DNA from: Desertimonas sp963732335
Lineage (GTDB): Bacteria > Actinomycetota > Acidimicrobiia > Acidimicrobiales > Ilumatobacteraceae
DNA length: 64,000 nucleotides
Direction of reading: 5' to 3'
NCBI GenBank assembly: GCA_963732335.1
Contig: CAVSZO010000063.1
Coordinates: 124,001 to 188,000 of the forward strand
Shown: one piece after another, positions 55,087 to 64,000 of the stretch
How positions within the stretch are numbered: position 1 is the stretch's first letter
How the letters are laid out: every line of letters begins with the position of its first letter
The notes under the pieces: model-generated
The model's input: only the letters and a program-made list of their open reading frames with translations
What the model was told of the DNA's origin: nothing
The model's database searches: none
Position numbers and translations under genes: made by a program

Positions 55087-56638
55087 GTGACAGCTGACTC
55101 GATGCCTCTCGACGCAGGCGTGCCGCCCGCGGCGCGCCTGCGTGGCATCTCGAAGCGATTCGGGTTCACCGACGCGCTGGCGGGCGTGGACGTGACAATC
55201 CGCGCCGGCGAGGTGCTGGCCCTGCTCGGCGAGAACGGGGCCGGCAAGTCAACCCTGGTGAAGGTGCTCACCGGCGTCATCGCCCCGGACAGCGGAACGA
55301 TCGAGATCGAGGGCAGCTCGTTCGACGCGCTGACGCCGCGCCGCGCCGAGGACCTGGGCATCGCCCGGGTGGCCCAGGAGCTGTCCCTGTTCCCCGAGAT
55401 GGACGTGGCCGCCAACGTCCTCATCGGTCAGGAGCCGACGCGCTTCGGGCTGGTCGACCGGCGCGCCCTGCGGCGCCGCACGGGCGAGCTGTTGGGTCTT
55501 CTCGGCGTGCACATCGATCCCCGCCTGCCGGTCCGCCAGCTGGCGCTGGCCGAGCGCCAGTTGGTCGAGATCGCCAAGGCGATGGCCCGCAACCCGGCGA
55601 TCCTCGTCCTCGATGAACCGACGTCGGGGCTGCGCGAGCACGAAGTGGAGCAGCTGTTCCACGTGATGCGGCGCCTGCGCGAGCAAGGCTGCGCCATCGT
55701 GTTCATCAGCCATCGGATGGACGAGGTACTCGCGATCGCCGATCGCATCACTGTGTTGAAGGACGGCCGCAACTCCGGCGAGGCCGATCGGGCCGATGCC
55801 GTGCGCGACGACATCATCCGCATGATGGTCGGGCGCGCGGTCGACAGTCAGTTTCCGCGCCCGTCCCCCGGCGGCCGCGCGGGGCGGGCGGGCGGATGCC
55901 GCGCCGGCCCTGCGCGCCGTCGGCTTCGGAGTCGTCGGCACGAGCGTCTCGGACATCGATCTCGTCGTCCACGCCGGCGAGGTCTGCGGGCTCGCCGGGC
56001 TCCAGGGCCAGGGCCAGACGATCCTCCTCGAGGGCCTGTTCGGGCTGCGGCGAGCGACCGGGACGCTCGAAGTGGGCCGCCACCGTGGCCCGTTCCGCCA
56101 CCCCGGCGCGGCGGTCGACGCCGGCCTCGCCCTGGTGCCCGAGGACCGCAAGTCCGAGGGCGGTCACACAGACTTCACGGTGCGGGCCAACGTGACGCTG
56201 CCGACGCTCGATCGGCTGACGCGCGGCACGGTGATCCAGCGCAAGCTCGAACGGGTCCGGGCCCGAGCCGCGACCGCCGCCCTGGGCGTGCGGCCGGCCG
56301 ACCCCGAGCTGGCGTTCTCCAACCTGTCTGGCGGCAACCAGCAGAAGGTGGTCCTGGCCCGGTGGCTCGAGGCCAAACCGACGGTGCTCCTCCTGGCCGA
56401 TCCCACCCGGGGCGTCGACATCGCAACCAAGCAGGAGATCTACCGCATCATCCGCGCCGAGGCCCACCGGGGGATCGCCGTGCTGATCCTGTCGACCGAG
56501 TTGCCCGAGCTGCTCGGCCTGTGCGACCGCGTCCTCGTCATGGTCGATGGCTCGATCGCCGCCAAGTTCGATGCCGAAGGACTCACCGAGGAGACGGTGA
56601 TGGCCGTCGCCGCCGGCACTGCGGTGGGTGCGCCATGA
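55087..56638 (+). pseudogene. RbsA-type sugar ABC ATPase, one frameshift
   Basis: The first half has Walker A GENGAGKSTLVKVLTG, LALAERQLVEIAKAMARNP, LVLDEPTSGL and ISHRMDEVLAIADRI; the second half, in another frame from about 55890, has GEVCGLAGLQGQGQT (second Walker A-like loop), VPEDRKSEGG, NLSGGNQQKVVLARWL and ADPTRGVDIATKQEIY. Together they are the two-ATPase layout of RbsA/MglA. Removing one G near 55880-55892 gives 516 residues, a normal length. It follows the binding protein by 13 bases. Either an error or an inactivating mutation. Confidence 0.88.
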
Positions 56639-56677
56639 ACATCGCGTCCCCCGGCCACGCAGACGTGCAGGACGTTC

Positions 56678-56706
56678 CGCGGCCACGCCGGACACGGCTG
56701 GCCGCG
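56678..56706. repeat. Strong hairpin between RbsA-type and permease genes
   Basis: CGCGGCCA and TGGCCGCG are perfect 8-bp arms, with GCCG-GACA-CGGC nested inside. The stretch 56641-56660 before it resembles the livF-livH hairpin repeat. It may modulate permease expression relative to the ATPase. Confidence 0.6.
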
Positions 56707-56774
56707 TGCGCGCTGGCACCGACTCCATCGCAACTGGTTTCAGCGTTGGCGTTCGAACGTCGAGACCGGTGGAC

Positions 56775-57773
56775 ATGACACTGGGGACACCCGCGACCGC
56801 GACCGTGGCGAGTCGGCGGGTCCGATTCGGCGGTTCGGTCGACGCATCCACAGTCGCCGTCTACTGCCTGCTCGCCGTCACGATCGGGCTGTACCTCGCC
56901 CTCGACCCCGGCACCATGACCCTCGACCGAGCGACCTCGTTGGTGGCCCAGCGCCTCCCGCTCGTGTTCGTCGCGATCGGCCAGACCATCGTGGTGATGA
57001 ACCGCGGGTTCGATCTGTCTGTGGCGGGGATCGTGGCGGTCACCAACGTCGTCGTGGCCAACACCATGGGCACCGGTGTGGGAGGGGTCGCGTGGGGCGT
57101 GACCACCGGACTGCTGGTCGGGCTGGGCGTGGGACTGGTGAACGGGCTGCTGGTTGGATACCTACGCCTGCCGGCCATCATCGTCACCCTCGCGACCTGG
57201 TCGATCCTTGCCGGCGTGGCACTGTACGTACTCCCCCAGCCGGGCGGCGAGGTGGCGCCGGGTTTCGCCGACTTCCCCCTCCAACGCTTCGGACCCTTCC
57301 CCGTCGCGTTCATCGCCCTGGTGGCGGTGCCCGGCCTGGCGTGGTGGCCGATCTCGCGTTCGCGGCTCGGGCACCGACTCCTCGCCGTCGGCGGCGACGA
57401 ACGAGCCGCCTACGAGAGCGGCCTCGACGTCGCCCGCACGAAGGTGGTGGCGTTCGTGCTCTGCGGGCTGTTCGCCTCGATCGGCGGGTTGTTCCTGACG
57501 ATGCAGGCGGGGTCGGGCGATCCGCGGATCGGCGACCCGTTCACGCTCAACTCGATCGCCGCGGTGGCGCTCGGCGGCGCGTTGCTCAGCGGTGGCCGAG
57601 GCAGCGTGGCGGCCAGCGTCGCCGGTGCCCTCGTCCTGGCGACGGTGCCCAGCGTGCTCTTCCTCGCCGGTGTCGCCACTGACTGGCAGTACATCGTCGC
57701 CGGCAGCATCCTCGTGGCGGCGGTCACGCTGTCGAGTCTCACCCGGGGCCAGATGAACGCCGGGACGACATGA
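56775..57773 (+). CDS. Sugar ABC transporter permease, RbsC type, 1
   Basis: The 332-residue permease has about nine hydrophobic segments and the RbsC/BPD_transp_2 markers QTIVVMNRGFDLSVAGIVAVTNVV, RLPAIIVTLATWSILAGVALYV, VGGDERAAYESGLDVARTKV and GGALLSGGRGSVAASVAGAL. The start at 56775 leaves a 136-base spacer after the ATPase gene. Its stop overlaps the next start (ATGA at 57770). Confidence 0.92.
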   Translation: MTLGTPATATVASRRVRFGGSVDASTVAVYCLLAVTIGLYLALDPGTMTLDRATSLVAQRLPLVFVAIGQTIVVMNRGFDLSVAGIVAVTNVVVANTMGTGVGGVAWGVTTGLLVGLGVGLVNGLLVGYLRLPAIIVTLATWSILAGVALYVLPQPGGEVAPGFADFPLQRFGPFPVAFIALVAVPGLAWWPISRSRLGHRLLAVGGDERAAYESGLDVARTKVVAFVLCGLFASIGGLFLTMQAGSGDPRIGDPFTLNSIAAVALGGALLSGGRGSVAASVAGALVLATVPSVLFLAGVATDWQYIVAGSILVAAVTLSSLTRGQMNAGTT

Positions 57774-58828
57774 CGGTGGACGAAGCCGACATCACCCGCG
57801 AGCATGCGTCGCCCGCCGCGCCGCCACTCGAGCCGGCCGCGGTTCCGACTGGGGCCGACCGCTGGGAGTACGTCGTCACCCACTGGCGCGGGTGGCTGCC
57901 CTACGTGCTGGCCGCCGCGATCTACGGCGTGGCGGTGTGGATCTCGCCGAGCTACGCCGACATGCGTCAGCTCGGCACCCTGCTCGTGCTCGCCGCGATG
58001 CTCGGCATCGTCGCCATCGGCCAGACGCTCGTCATGCTCATCGGCGGCATCGACCTGTCCGTAGCCGCCGTGATCACCTTCGTCAACCTCGTCGTCGCCG
58101 CGACCGTGGCCGGCGACAACGGCCAGATCTGGCTGGCCGCGGTCTACGCCGTGGTGATCGGCCTCGTCGTCGGCGTCGTCAACGGCCTGCTCATCCACCT
58201 GCTCCGGCTCCCCGACATCATCATGACGCTGGCCTCCTACACGATCCTCACCGGGGTCGCCCTGCTGTACAGCGGCGGCTCCCCGAAGGGCCAGGGCAGC
58301 TCGATGCTCAGCACGTTGGCGACCGGCCGAATCCACCGGGTGCTGCCATACTCGGTGATCCTGTGGGCCGCGCTGGCGGCGGTCGTGATCTTCACCCTGC
58401 GCCGCACGGCGCCGGGACGCCGGGTGTACGCCGTCGGGCTCAACCGCAAGGCCAGCCGGTACGCCGGAGTACGTGTGGGCTGGACCGTCGTCGCACTGTA
58501 CGCGGCGTCGGGGGTGTGCGCGGCGATCGTCGGCATCCTCGTCACGGGCTACACGGGATCGAGCTACTTCGGCAGTGGCGACACGTACCAGCTCGGGTCG
58601 GTGGCCGCCGTGGTCGTCGGCGGCACGTCCATCTACGGCGGCCGGGGCGGCTATGGCGGCACCATCGCCGGCACCCTCATCATCGTGTTCTCCGAGAGCA
58701 TCCTGCGCGTCGTCAACATCGCCGACGCCGGCCGCCGCATCGCCTACGGCGTGCTCATCCTCGCCCTGCTCATCTCCTACGGCCGCGCCCGCAGCCTGCG
58801 TAGCGGCGCCATCGGCAACTCCGCCTGA
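57770..58828 (+). CDS. Sugar ABC transporter permease, RbsC type, 2
   Basis: The 352-residue permease is a divergent partner of the first: QTLVMLIGGIDLSVAAVITFVNLVV, RLPDIIMTLASYTILTGVALLY, YAVGLNRKASRYAGVRVGWT and GGTSIYGGRGGYGGTIAGTLIIV. An N-terminal cytosolic tail of about 35 residues precedes the first helix. Two different permeases imply a heterodimeric membrane channel, as in LsrCD or YtfT/YjfF systems. ATGA overlap couples it to permease 1. Confidence 0.92.
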   Translation: MTVDEADITREHASPAAPPLEPAAVPTGADRWEYVVTHWRGWLPYVLAAAIYGVAVWISPSYADMRQLGTLLVLAAMLGIVAIGQTLVMLIGGIDLSVAAVITFVNLVVAATVAGDNGQIWLAAVYAVVIGLVVGVVNGLLIHLLRLPDIIMTLASYTILTGVALLYSGGSPKGQGSSMLSTLATGRIHRVLPYSVILWAALAAVVIFTLRRTAPGRRVYAVGLNRKASRYAGVRVGWTVVALYAASGVCAAIVGILVTGYTGSSYFGSGDTYQLGSVAAVVVGGTSIYGGRGGYGGTIAGTLIIVFSESILRVVNIADAGRRIAYGVLILALLISYGRARSLRSGAIGNSA

Positions 58829-58842
58829 TCGCCCGTCCGCGG

Positions 58843-58864
58843 TGTGGAGCCAACGGGCTCACAT
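58843..58864. terminator. Hairpin after the sugar ABC operon
   Basis: GAGCC-AACG-GGCTC extended by TGTG/CACA with one bulged base begins 15 bases after the last permease stop. It lacks a T-tract. Confidence 0.45.
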
Positions 58865-59030
58865 GTGTGGCGTTTTACGCGACACCGGCGTCACCTTGTC
58901 GCCAGCACAGACCTGCCAGTCGAGATCCGCGGCTTGCCGAGATGCTTCGCCGACCGAACAGCGGCCTTGCACCCTGCATCTGGTGGGTGTCTTGGAGCGC
59001 CCGGCCAGATGGCGGAGTTACTCTGCCGAC

Positions 59031-59480
59031 GTGAGTCCGGAGGTGTCAGAACTGGTGGCCGCGCTCGACGCTGAACGGGCTGGCGTGCTCAACAAGCTGG
59101 CGGGTCTCAGTGAACAGGATGCGCGACGCAGCACGGTGAAGTCAGGAACGAACCTGGCGGGGCTGCTGCAACATCTCACCTTCGTCGAGTCGATGTGGTT
59201 CGAGGAGATCGTCGCTGGCGGCAAGGCCCGCCGAGAACTGCGGTCGATGACGGTTGATCCCTCGGTCTCATTGCGGAAACTCCGCGCCGAGTACCGCGCA
59301 GCCTGTCTGGCCAGCAACGAGATTGTCGCTGCCGCCGGCGACGCGGAGGCACCCGTGATCCGCAGCGGCACACGTCACAACCTTCGATGGGTCATCCTCG
59401 GGGTGATTCAGGAGACTGCTCGCCACGCTGGCCACGCCGACATCATCCGAGAGCAGATCGACGGCAAGACCGGACGCTGA
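59031..59480 (+). CDS. DinB-family (DUF664) protein
   Basis: The 149-residue protein has the DinB four-helix pattern with metal-binding histidines: LAGLLQHLTFVESMWFEEI and VILGVIQETARHAGHADIIREQIDG. DinB proteins bind a metal and some act as thiol-dependent transferases, for example with mycothiol or bacillithiol. The GTG at 59031 places the expected N-terminus. Confidence 0.87.
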   Translation: MSPEVSELVAALDAERAGVLNKLAGLSEQDARRSTVKSGTNLAGLLQHLTFVESMWFEEIVAGGKARRELRSMTVDPSVSLRKLRAEYRAACLASNEIVAAAGDAEAPVIRSGTRHNLRWVILGVIQETARHAGHADIIREQIDGKTGR

Positions 59481-59506
59481 CACACCCCCAACGGCGCGGA
59501 CGCCTG

Positions 59507-59690
59507 TCGTCGCCGGAGCTCCTCGCTACGCACTTCCCGGCCGCGACCCGTGGTAGTGCCGGTGGTGCGCTGGTCAACGCCGGTCTGGAGGCGTTCGTTC
59601 GGACCGCCGCCGGCGAGTTGCCACGCGGTCAGCGTCTCAACATCGTCAGCCCCGGTTGGCGAATGACCGAACGCACCCTGGGCGCGACAC
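59507..59690 (+). pseudogene. Short-chain dehydrogenase C-terminal remnant
   Basis: The frame contains GSAGGALVNAGLEAFVRTAAGELPRGQRLNIVSPGW, close to the helix and "N-x-V-SPGW" strand of SDR enzymes of the YbbO/short-chain type. The Rossmann nucleotide-binding part and the catalytic Tyr-Lys are missing. It overlaps the following SnoaL gene. A decayed gene. Confidence 0.6.
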
Positions 59691-59697
59691 TTGAACG

Positions 59698-60069
59698 GTG
59701 CCGGAAGGGCAAGTGCGAGATGATGCCGTGTCTATCGTGGGTTTGTTCAACGAGGCGATCAACGCGGGAAACGTCGCCGCTCTCGCCGAACTGATGACCG
59801 ACACCCACCGCTTCATTGACTCGGCTGGAACCACCGTCGAGGGCAAAGCGGCATGCATCGACGCGTGGCGAGGTTTCTTCGGCACGTTCCCCGACTACCG
59901 CAACGTCTTCGACAACGTCGAGGACGTTGGCGGTGGTGTTGTCGTCGTGCGAGGCCGCTCCGAATGCAGCTTCGCCGCGCTGCAGGGACCGGCCAGATGG
60001 CGTGCCGTCGTCCGCGGCGGCCTTGTCGACGTCTGGCAAGTCTTCGAACCCTCCTCGGCTCAGGGCTGA
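59698..60069 (+). CDS. SnoaL-like (NTF2 fold) protein
   Basis: The 123-residue protein has the SnoaL/NTF2 pattern VGLFNEAINAGNVAALAELMTDTHRFIDSAG, ACIDAWRGFFGTFPDYRNVFDN and VVVRGRSECSF. Members include polyketide cyclases and ester hydrolases, but most are of unknown role. GTG at 59698. It is a relative of the frameshifted gene near 62.6 kb. Confidence 0.82.
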   Translation: MPEGQVRDDAVSIVGLFNEAINAGNVAALAELMTDTHRFIDSAGTTVEGKAACIDAWRGFFGTFPDYRNVFDNVEDVGGGVVVVRGRSECSFAALQGPARWRAVVRGGLVDVWQVFEPSSAQG

Positions 60070-60183
60070 TCCCGCTCCGACGGTAGGAGCTTCGTCGAGC
60101 GGTCCAGGCGTTGACGCCCTGGGACTCCCCCGAAGCCAAGTATTGGTCGAAGCCGCGCCAGAGAGTCGTTCTGGTGGACGATG

Positions 60184-61089
60184 TCACGGCAGGGCGGCGT
60201 GGGAGTGCCAGAAGTCGACGATGGCTTGGGTGGTATCGAAGTGTGAGGCGACCGGTGGGTTCCCTACCGTGGTCGGTCCGGGCCAGTTGTGTCCGCCGTT
60301 GATCACCGTGGCGCAGGAGAACGCTTCGGTGCCGAGGTAGAGCTGGACGACGACCTCGGTGAGGTTCGTGCTGCCCGGAATCAGTGTCGTGGTAGCAGCC
60401 GGGGCCGTCGGCACGATGTCGTTGCGGTTCAGCATCTCGTGCACCGTGAAGGCCGGTTGGGTCGTGTCGATCGGAACCTCCAGCAGCATCGCCGGGGGTC
60501 GGAACGTGTGCTCACCGGTGCCGTGAACGTAGACGACAGGAACAGCAGCGGGGTGATCGCCCGAGGCGGCGAGCTCCCGGCGGTAGCGCTGGGACTTCTC
60601 CGGGTCGAGCGCCTTGCCGACGGCGGCGAAGCCACGAAACTGAGCGACCCGGTCCGAGTTGATCAACTGCCACACCATCCCGGCCCCACTGGAGAACCCG
60701 GCGGCGTAGATCAAGGCAGGATCGGCGGACACGTCGGGGACCAGCGCAGAACCCGTCGGGTACAGCCGCGTCGTCAACTCCTGCACGAGAAGGTCGACGA
60801 ACTCCAAGTCGAGGGTGGGGAAGACGCCGTCGGACTTCTGGAACTGAACCCACTCGCCGGACAGACGTGGATCAGCCTCGGGAAACACCAACAGGTAGTC
60901 GGCGACGTTGGCGGGGATCGGGCTGCCCGGTTCGAGCCCCCAACGCCGAGCGATCGTCGCCGCGTCCTGGCCGTCGCCGTGGAACACGACGATCGCCGGC
61001 ACGGTCGCCTGCGCCGGGTTGGCAGGGACATGCACGTGGTAGGTGCGGTCGCCGCCCTGGGCGATCAGCTGGTTGGAAAGTACTGGCAC
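60184..61089 (-). CDS. PHB-depolymerase-like esterase
   Basis: The 301-residue protein has the alpha/beta layout of the LpqC/polyhydroxybutyrate-depolymerase family: PAIVVFHGDGQDAATIARRWG (oxyanion), YAAGFSSGAGMVWQLI (nucleophile GFSSG), VVYVHGTGEHTF and the His-containing NGGHNWPGP. No signal peptide is visible with the GTG at 61089, which follows GAGGAG. It likely hydrolyses an ester or polyester intermediate. Confidence 0.85.
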   Translation of the reverse strand: MPVLSNQLIAQGGDRTYHVHVPANPAQATVPAIVVFHGDGQDAATIARRWGLEPGSPIPANVADYLLVFPEADPRLSGEWVQFQKSDGVFPTLDLEFVDLLVQELTTRLYPTGSALVPDVSADPALIYAAGFSSGAGMVWQLINSDRVAQFRGFAAVGKALDPEKSQRYRRELAASGDHPAAVPVVYVHGTGEHTFRPPAMLLEVPIDTTQPAFTVHEMLNRNDIVPTAPAATTTLIPGSTNLTEVVVQLYLGTEAFSCATVINGGHNWPGPTTVGNPPVASHFDTTQAIVDFWHSHAALP

Positions 61090-61570
61090 GGAAATGGCTC
61101 CTCGAGACGGTTCCACGCCACCGTCCACGATCGGCGTTACCCGAGCGCTACCCAATCGCACTCGACAACATGGCGCGCCGACTCCCAACAGGTTCTACCC
61201 GACATCGTCGTCCGTCGATGTTTGTCGTCACAGTGGGTCACCGCGCCAGCGGTACTCGCCCGTACCATCCGTCTCGACTGTTGTAACACGAGCGATAGTT
61301 GCTCTCTGTGATCGCCGGCGGCTGTGGCAATGGTCGCAGCATTGGCACTCACGTCGGCGACATCGTCCCCCTCCAACGCCCTCGGCGTCGGGTACAAATC
61401 AGGCAGCTACAACATCGGTGACGCGTTGGGCCGCTGACCGAGCGCACACCGCTGCATTTCCAGCCTCTGAGTCACGGGAAAGGAAATGGACGACACTTTG
61501 TCGTCGGGGTCGGACGCGCTGTACGGGCCGACCTCGAGGGCGCGGACACCGCGGCGGAGGGCGGCTGGCG
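61090..61570. other. Spacer with a doubtful small frame
   Basis: About 480 bases without a clear gene. A 35-codon plus-strand frame at 61330 (MVAALALTSATSSPSNALG) looks like a signal peptide followed by a short tail; too short to call. Confidence 0.45.
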
Positions 61571-61747
61571 TCAGTCGTCGCCGACGCTTGACAGCCGGTA
61601 GTTGTCGCGGATGTAGTCCTCGGTCCAGATGTAGGTCGTCTGGATCACCCACGCCCCGGTGCCGGCCTCCTGGATGATCTCGATGTCGGGTACGTCGTCC
61701 CCGCCGATCCACCGCTGGCCGGGTTCTATCGTCACGTCGTCGCTCAC
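61571..61747 (-). CDS. Small hypothetical protein
   Basis: The 58-residue protein from the GTG at 61747 (VTIEPGQRWIGGDDVPDIEI, TTYIWTEDYIRDNYRLSS) has a balanced, acidic, beta-like composition, unlike surrounding frames. No family known. Confidence 0.5.
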   Translation of the reverse strand: MSDDVTIEPGQRWIGGDDVPDIEIIQEAGTGAWVIQTTYIWTEDYIRDNYRLSSVGDD

Positions 61748-62405
61748 GGGCGCCAACGTATCCCGTCCCAGTCACCGCTGCTTGGGGGAGGCGAGTCGGC
61801 CGAGGAGGGCGGCGCGGAGACCTGATCGCCGGTGATCGGTGCTATCTGGTCTCCGGCAGGGTCTCCTCCGCTTCCTCCTCTACGGTCTGGTGGTCATCTC
61901 GACGCCACTGGGCGACTCCTCGGGGTCGTCGCTGTTGGTAACGACGACTGTGGTCTCGGCGTCGACGGTGACGGTGCCGTCGGTGCTCGTCGTTCGGCGA
62001 TGACCGCGTCCTCGGTGACCGTGATGGTGGCGACGGCGAGCGGGAGCCTCGCTCGGGCGCCTGCACAGCCGAGCAACTGGGACACGGTGAGAGAGATCCT
62101 GAACATCGTCGGCGAGCGAGCCGGAGACGCCGGCGATCACCTCTGTCAGCGGCACGTGAGGCTGCCGACAGTGGGTCAGTCTTCACATGCCGCTGACACC
62201 ATCTACCCGTACTCCACCAGCACGAGCGGTCCGAAGAGCCCATGAACCTGACAGGTCGTAACTGGGTCCGGCTTGTCGGAGTCGGCCGTCCCTAGCCCGT
62301 TGGGACAGCCCGAGTCCGCGAACATGAGCTGTCGTGAAGTTCACCGTGTCGGAACCTGGTGCCGTGAAGCCGGTACCGGTGCGTTTGACCTGCCCTACTG
62401 CGTTC
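61748..62405. other. Spacer with decayed coding traces
   Basis: About 660 bases without an intact gene. A minus-strand piece near 61900-61960 (VDAETTVVVTNSDDPEESPSG) looks partly coding, like the tail of a secreted protein; no start or family is seen. Confidence 0.45.
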
Positions 62406-62833
62406 TCAGCATGTGCCCGACGGGCTCCCTTGCGGGGCCGAGGGTGCAGTGGGTGGGACGACGGTCCCGCCCATCTGTTCGAGCATGGCGATCAAGTTGG
62501 TGCAGAGCCATTGGTCAACGATCTGCCCGTGCTTATCGAACTGGAACGCGACGACGGCCTCGGCGGCGATCGATCGTCCGGTCGGCTCCGGGGCAAAGAT
62601 CCACGGTCCGAGGTGGGTGCCCTCGAAGTGTTGCCACGTCACCACTTTCTCCTTCAGCGACGATCCATCTGAGCTCGCTGTGCATGTCGGGGAACGACGC
62701 CAGGACGGCCGTCTGAAACTCGACAACCCCGGGGGTTCGACGTGAACTCGCGGACTACCGCCGGGTCATGAGCATTGATGCAGCGCTCGATCAGATCGAC
62801 GACACGCGCCTTGGACTGCTCGATCAACGTCAC
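62406..62833 (-). pseudogene. SnoaL-like ester cyclase, two frameshifts
   Basis: Three frames give one SnoaL-like protein: VDLIERCINAHDPAVVREF from the GTG at 62833, VVEFQTAVLASFPDMHSELRW, then EKVVTWQHFEGTHLGPWIFAPEPTGRSIAAEAVVAF, with DQWLCTNLIAMLEQMG near the end. Removing one base from the five-base G/C run at 62731 and one near 62663 gives 141 residues, a typical length for SnoaL-like ester cyclases. Confidence 0.7.
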
Positions 62834-63219
62834 GGCTTCCCATCTTTCTCCATGCAGTCACACGTAGCGCCGAGGTTTCCCCGAGTCGGCATCGCCTCCC
62901 AGACGTACAGCACCTGCCTCACCACGTTGGACGGCCCAACACCACCGATGCCGCACCGAATGCCAACACCGAACCACGGCTCCAGCGGCGTCTGCCCCCG
63001 CCCTAACTGGCATCTCCGAACTTGTCAGGCCCTGGCCCCTTCGCTCGGTTGCCCGCGGTGGTCATCGACGAAGTGCCGTCGATTGGCCGCGGTCCGTCCA
63101 GGCTTCGTTGGCCGACTGGAGGCTCCGCAACGCTTAAGGCATTAGGGCGCGTCAAGCCGTGCCGACAATAACGCCGCTGGCCGACTGGAACGCCCGAGGG
63201 TGGATATCTTCGCTGACCT
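62834..63219. other. Divergent spacer with dispersed repeat
   Basis: About 385 bases between divergent genes. It carries the second copy of the 75-nt repeat (63006-63081). No intact gene. Confidence 0.5.
63006..63081 (+). repeat. 75-nt dispersed repeat, copy 2
   Basis: Matches 52280-52354 with one inserted base. Removing it restores TGISELVSPGPFARLPAVVI in frame with the other copy. The flanks outside the repeat differ. Confidence 0.6.
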
Positions 63220-64000
63220 GTGGATCGGCCGCCGCTCAGCTCTGTTGATCGGCGGGCGCTGGCCGCGACGGCAGGCCAGTTCTTCGTCAACGGTGCGATG
63301 ACAGCGTCGTTCATCGCCCGGGCGCCCCAGATCCGAGACCGCATCGGGGTGACCGTCGACAAGTTCGGACTCCTGCTCACGGTCTCGGCAATCGTCGGCT
63401 TGATCGGCAGTCTCGTCGCCGGGCGGATCGTGCATGCCGCCACGACGCGACGGGTGCTTCAGGTTGGCGCGGTGGTGATGGTGCTGAGCCTGCCGGTGAT
63501 CGGCCTCGCCCGCAGTCCGGCGGTCTGGCTGATCGGCATGTTCACCTACCTGTTCGTCGACGTCCTGGTCGACATCTCGATGAACCTGCAGGGCTCGTGG
63601 ATCAGCGCCCGGCGGCACACGCCAGTCATGAACCGCCTGCATGGCCTCTGGAGTCTCGGCATCTTCGCCGGCGGTCTCGGCGCAGTCGCAGCAAACGCCG
63701 CCGGGCTGTCGACGTTCACCCACCTCGTCATCGTCGCCGCGATCATGGCGGTGGCCCTCGTGTTCGTGACACGCAATCTGCTGCCAGACGATGAGGAAGG
63801 ACACGGCGACGCGGCAACCCCGCCACCTCCGCCGAGCGCCTCGCGGCGGGCTCGGCTCGCGCCGATCATCCTGGTCGTTTTCGCCGGCATGTTCGCCGTC
63901 GTCACCGAGGTCACTGGGGGCGACTGGGCGGCCTTCCGTCTGGCCGACGACTTCGACGCGGCCGCGGCGCTGGCGAGCCTCGCGTTCGTGGCGTACACCG
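63220..64000 (+). CDS. MFS transporter, cut by window end
   Basis: From the GTG at 63220 an open frame of 260 codons runs off the window without a stop. It encodes about seven membrane helices in MFS style: FFVNGAMTASFIARAPQIRDRIG, LLLTVSAIVGLIGSLVAGRI, MFTYLFVDVLVDISMN, HGLWSLGIFAGGLGAVAAN, then a hydrophilic loop (DDEEGHGDAATPPPPP) and the start of the second half. This matches the YbjJ-like MFS group. Function and C-terminus are unknown. Confidence 0.85.
   Translation, partial: MDRPPLSSVDRRALAATAGQFFVNGAMTASFIARAPQIRDRIGVTVDKFGLLLTVSAIVGLIGSLVAGRIVHAATTRRVLQVGAVVMVLSLPVIGLARSPAVWLIGMFTYLFVDVLVDISMNLQGSWISARRHTPVMNRLHGLWSLGIFAGGLGAVAANAAGLSTFTHLVIVAAIMAVALVFVTRNLLPDDEEGHGDAATPPPPPSASRRARLAPIILVVFAGMFAVVTEVTGGDWAAFRLADDFDAAAALASLAFVAYT

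Overview
The window is GC-rich DNA with many GTG and occasional TTG starts, Streptomyces-type regulators (AfsR/SARP, IclR, AsnC, TetR, a SigJ-type ECF sigma factor), a mycobacterial-type PHB-depolymerase-like esterase and a secreted protein with a long Thr/Pro linker. Together these suggest an actinobacterium, most likely a member of the Acidimicrobiia (Ilumatobacter-like). This is inferred from gene content only; there is no rRNA or tRNA gene to confirm it. No CRISPR array, prophage or complete insertion sequence was seen.

Layout. 0-3 kb: a VOC protein, an SMI1/KNR4 protein and a cytosolic GH5 glycosidase. 2.7-8 kb: a SigJ-type sigma factor diverges from a drrAB-like ABC exporter across a 39-nt dyad, followed by a stand-alone NuoF-like flavoprotein and an alternative-oxidase-like di-iron protein. 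8.2-18.1 kb: a nitrogen-compound island with a creatininase-family hydrolase, a branched-chain-amino-acid-type ABC transporter (substrate-binding protein fused in frame to LivG, then LivF, LivH, LivM), a PPOX flavin/F420 protein, a type III-like glutamine synthetase, two tandem cytosolic periplasmic-binding-protein-like proteins and an AsnC regulator. 18-52 kb: a low-density accessory stretch of single genes (methyltransferases, acetyltransferases, PPOX proteins, a PAP2-like/kinase fusion, PIG-L deacetylase, acyl-CoA dehydrogenase, AfsR regulator, PlsC, DHFR-like protein, a stand-alone DnaB-like ATPase, an HD protein, a DEAD-box helicase with a cold-shock domain). Non-coding spacers, gene remnants and small dispersed repeats separate them. 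53-58.8 kb: an IclR regulator divergent from a ribose-type ABC importer (binding protein, RbsA-type ATPase, two permeases). 59-64 kb: DinB, SnoaL, esterase and small proteins, ending in an MFS transporter cut by the window edge.

How the genes work together. The two importer operons look complete in composition, each beside its own regulator. The Liv operon runs straight into the glutamine synthetase, binding-protein-like and AsnC genes with short gaps or overlaps, so uptake and assimilation of an amine, amide or amino acid is likely; the substrate is unknown. The NuoF-like/AOX-like pair next to SigJ and a drug-type exporter could be a small NADH-to-oxygen electron-overflow module.

Caution. 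At least eleven genes or remnants are broken by single-base shifts. Nine of these shifts are one extra base, several at homopolymers, and repairing them restores family-typical lengths. This may be residual assembly error or real decay, and it bears on the apparent SBP-LivG fusion.
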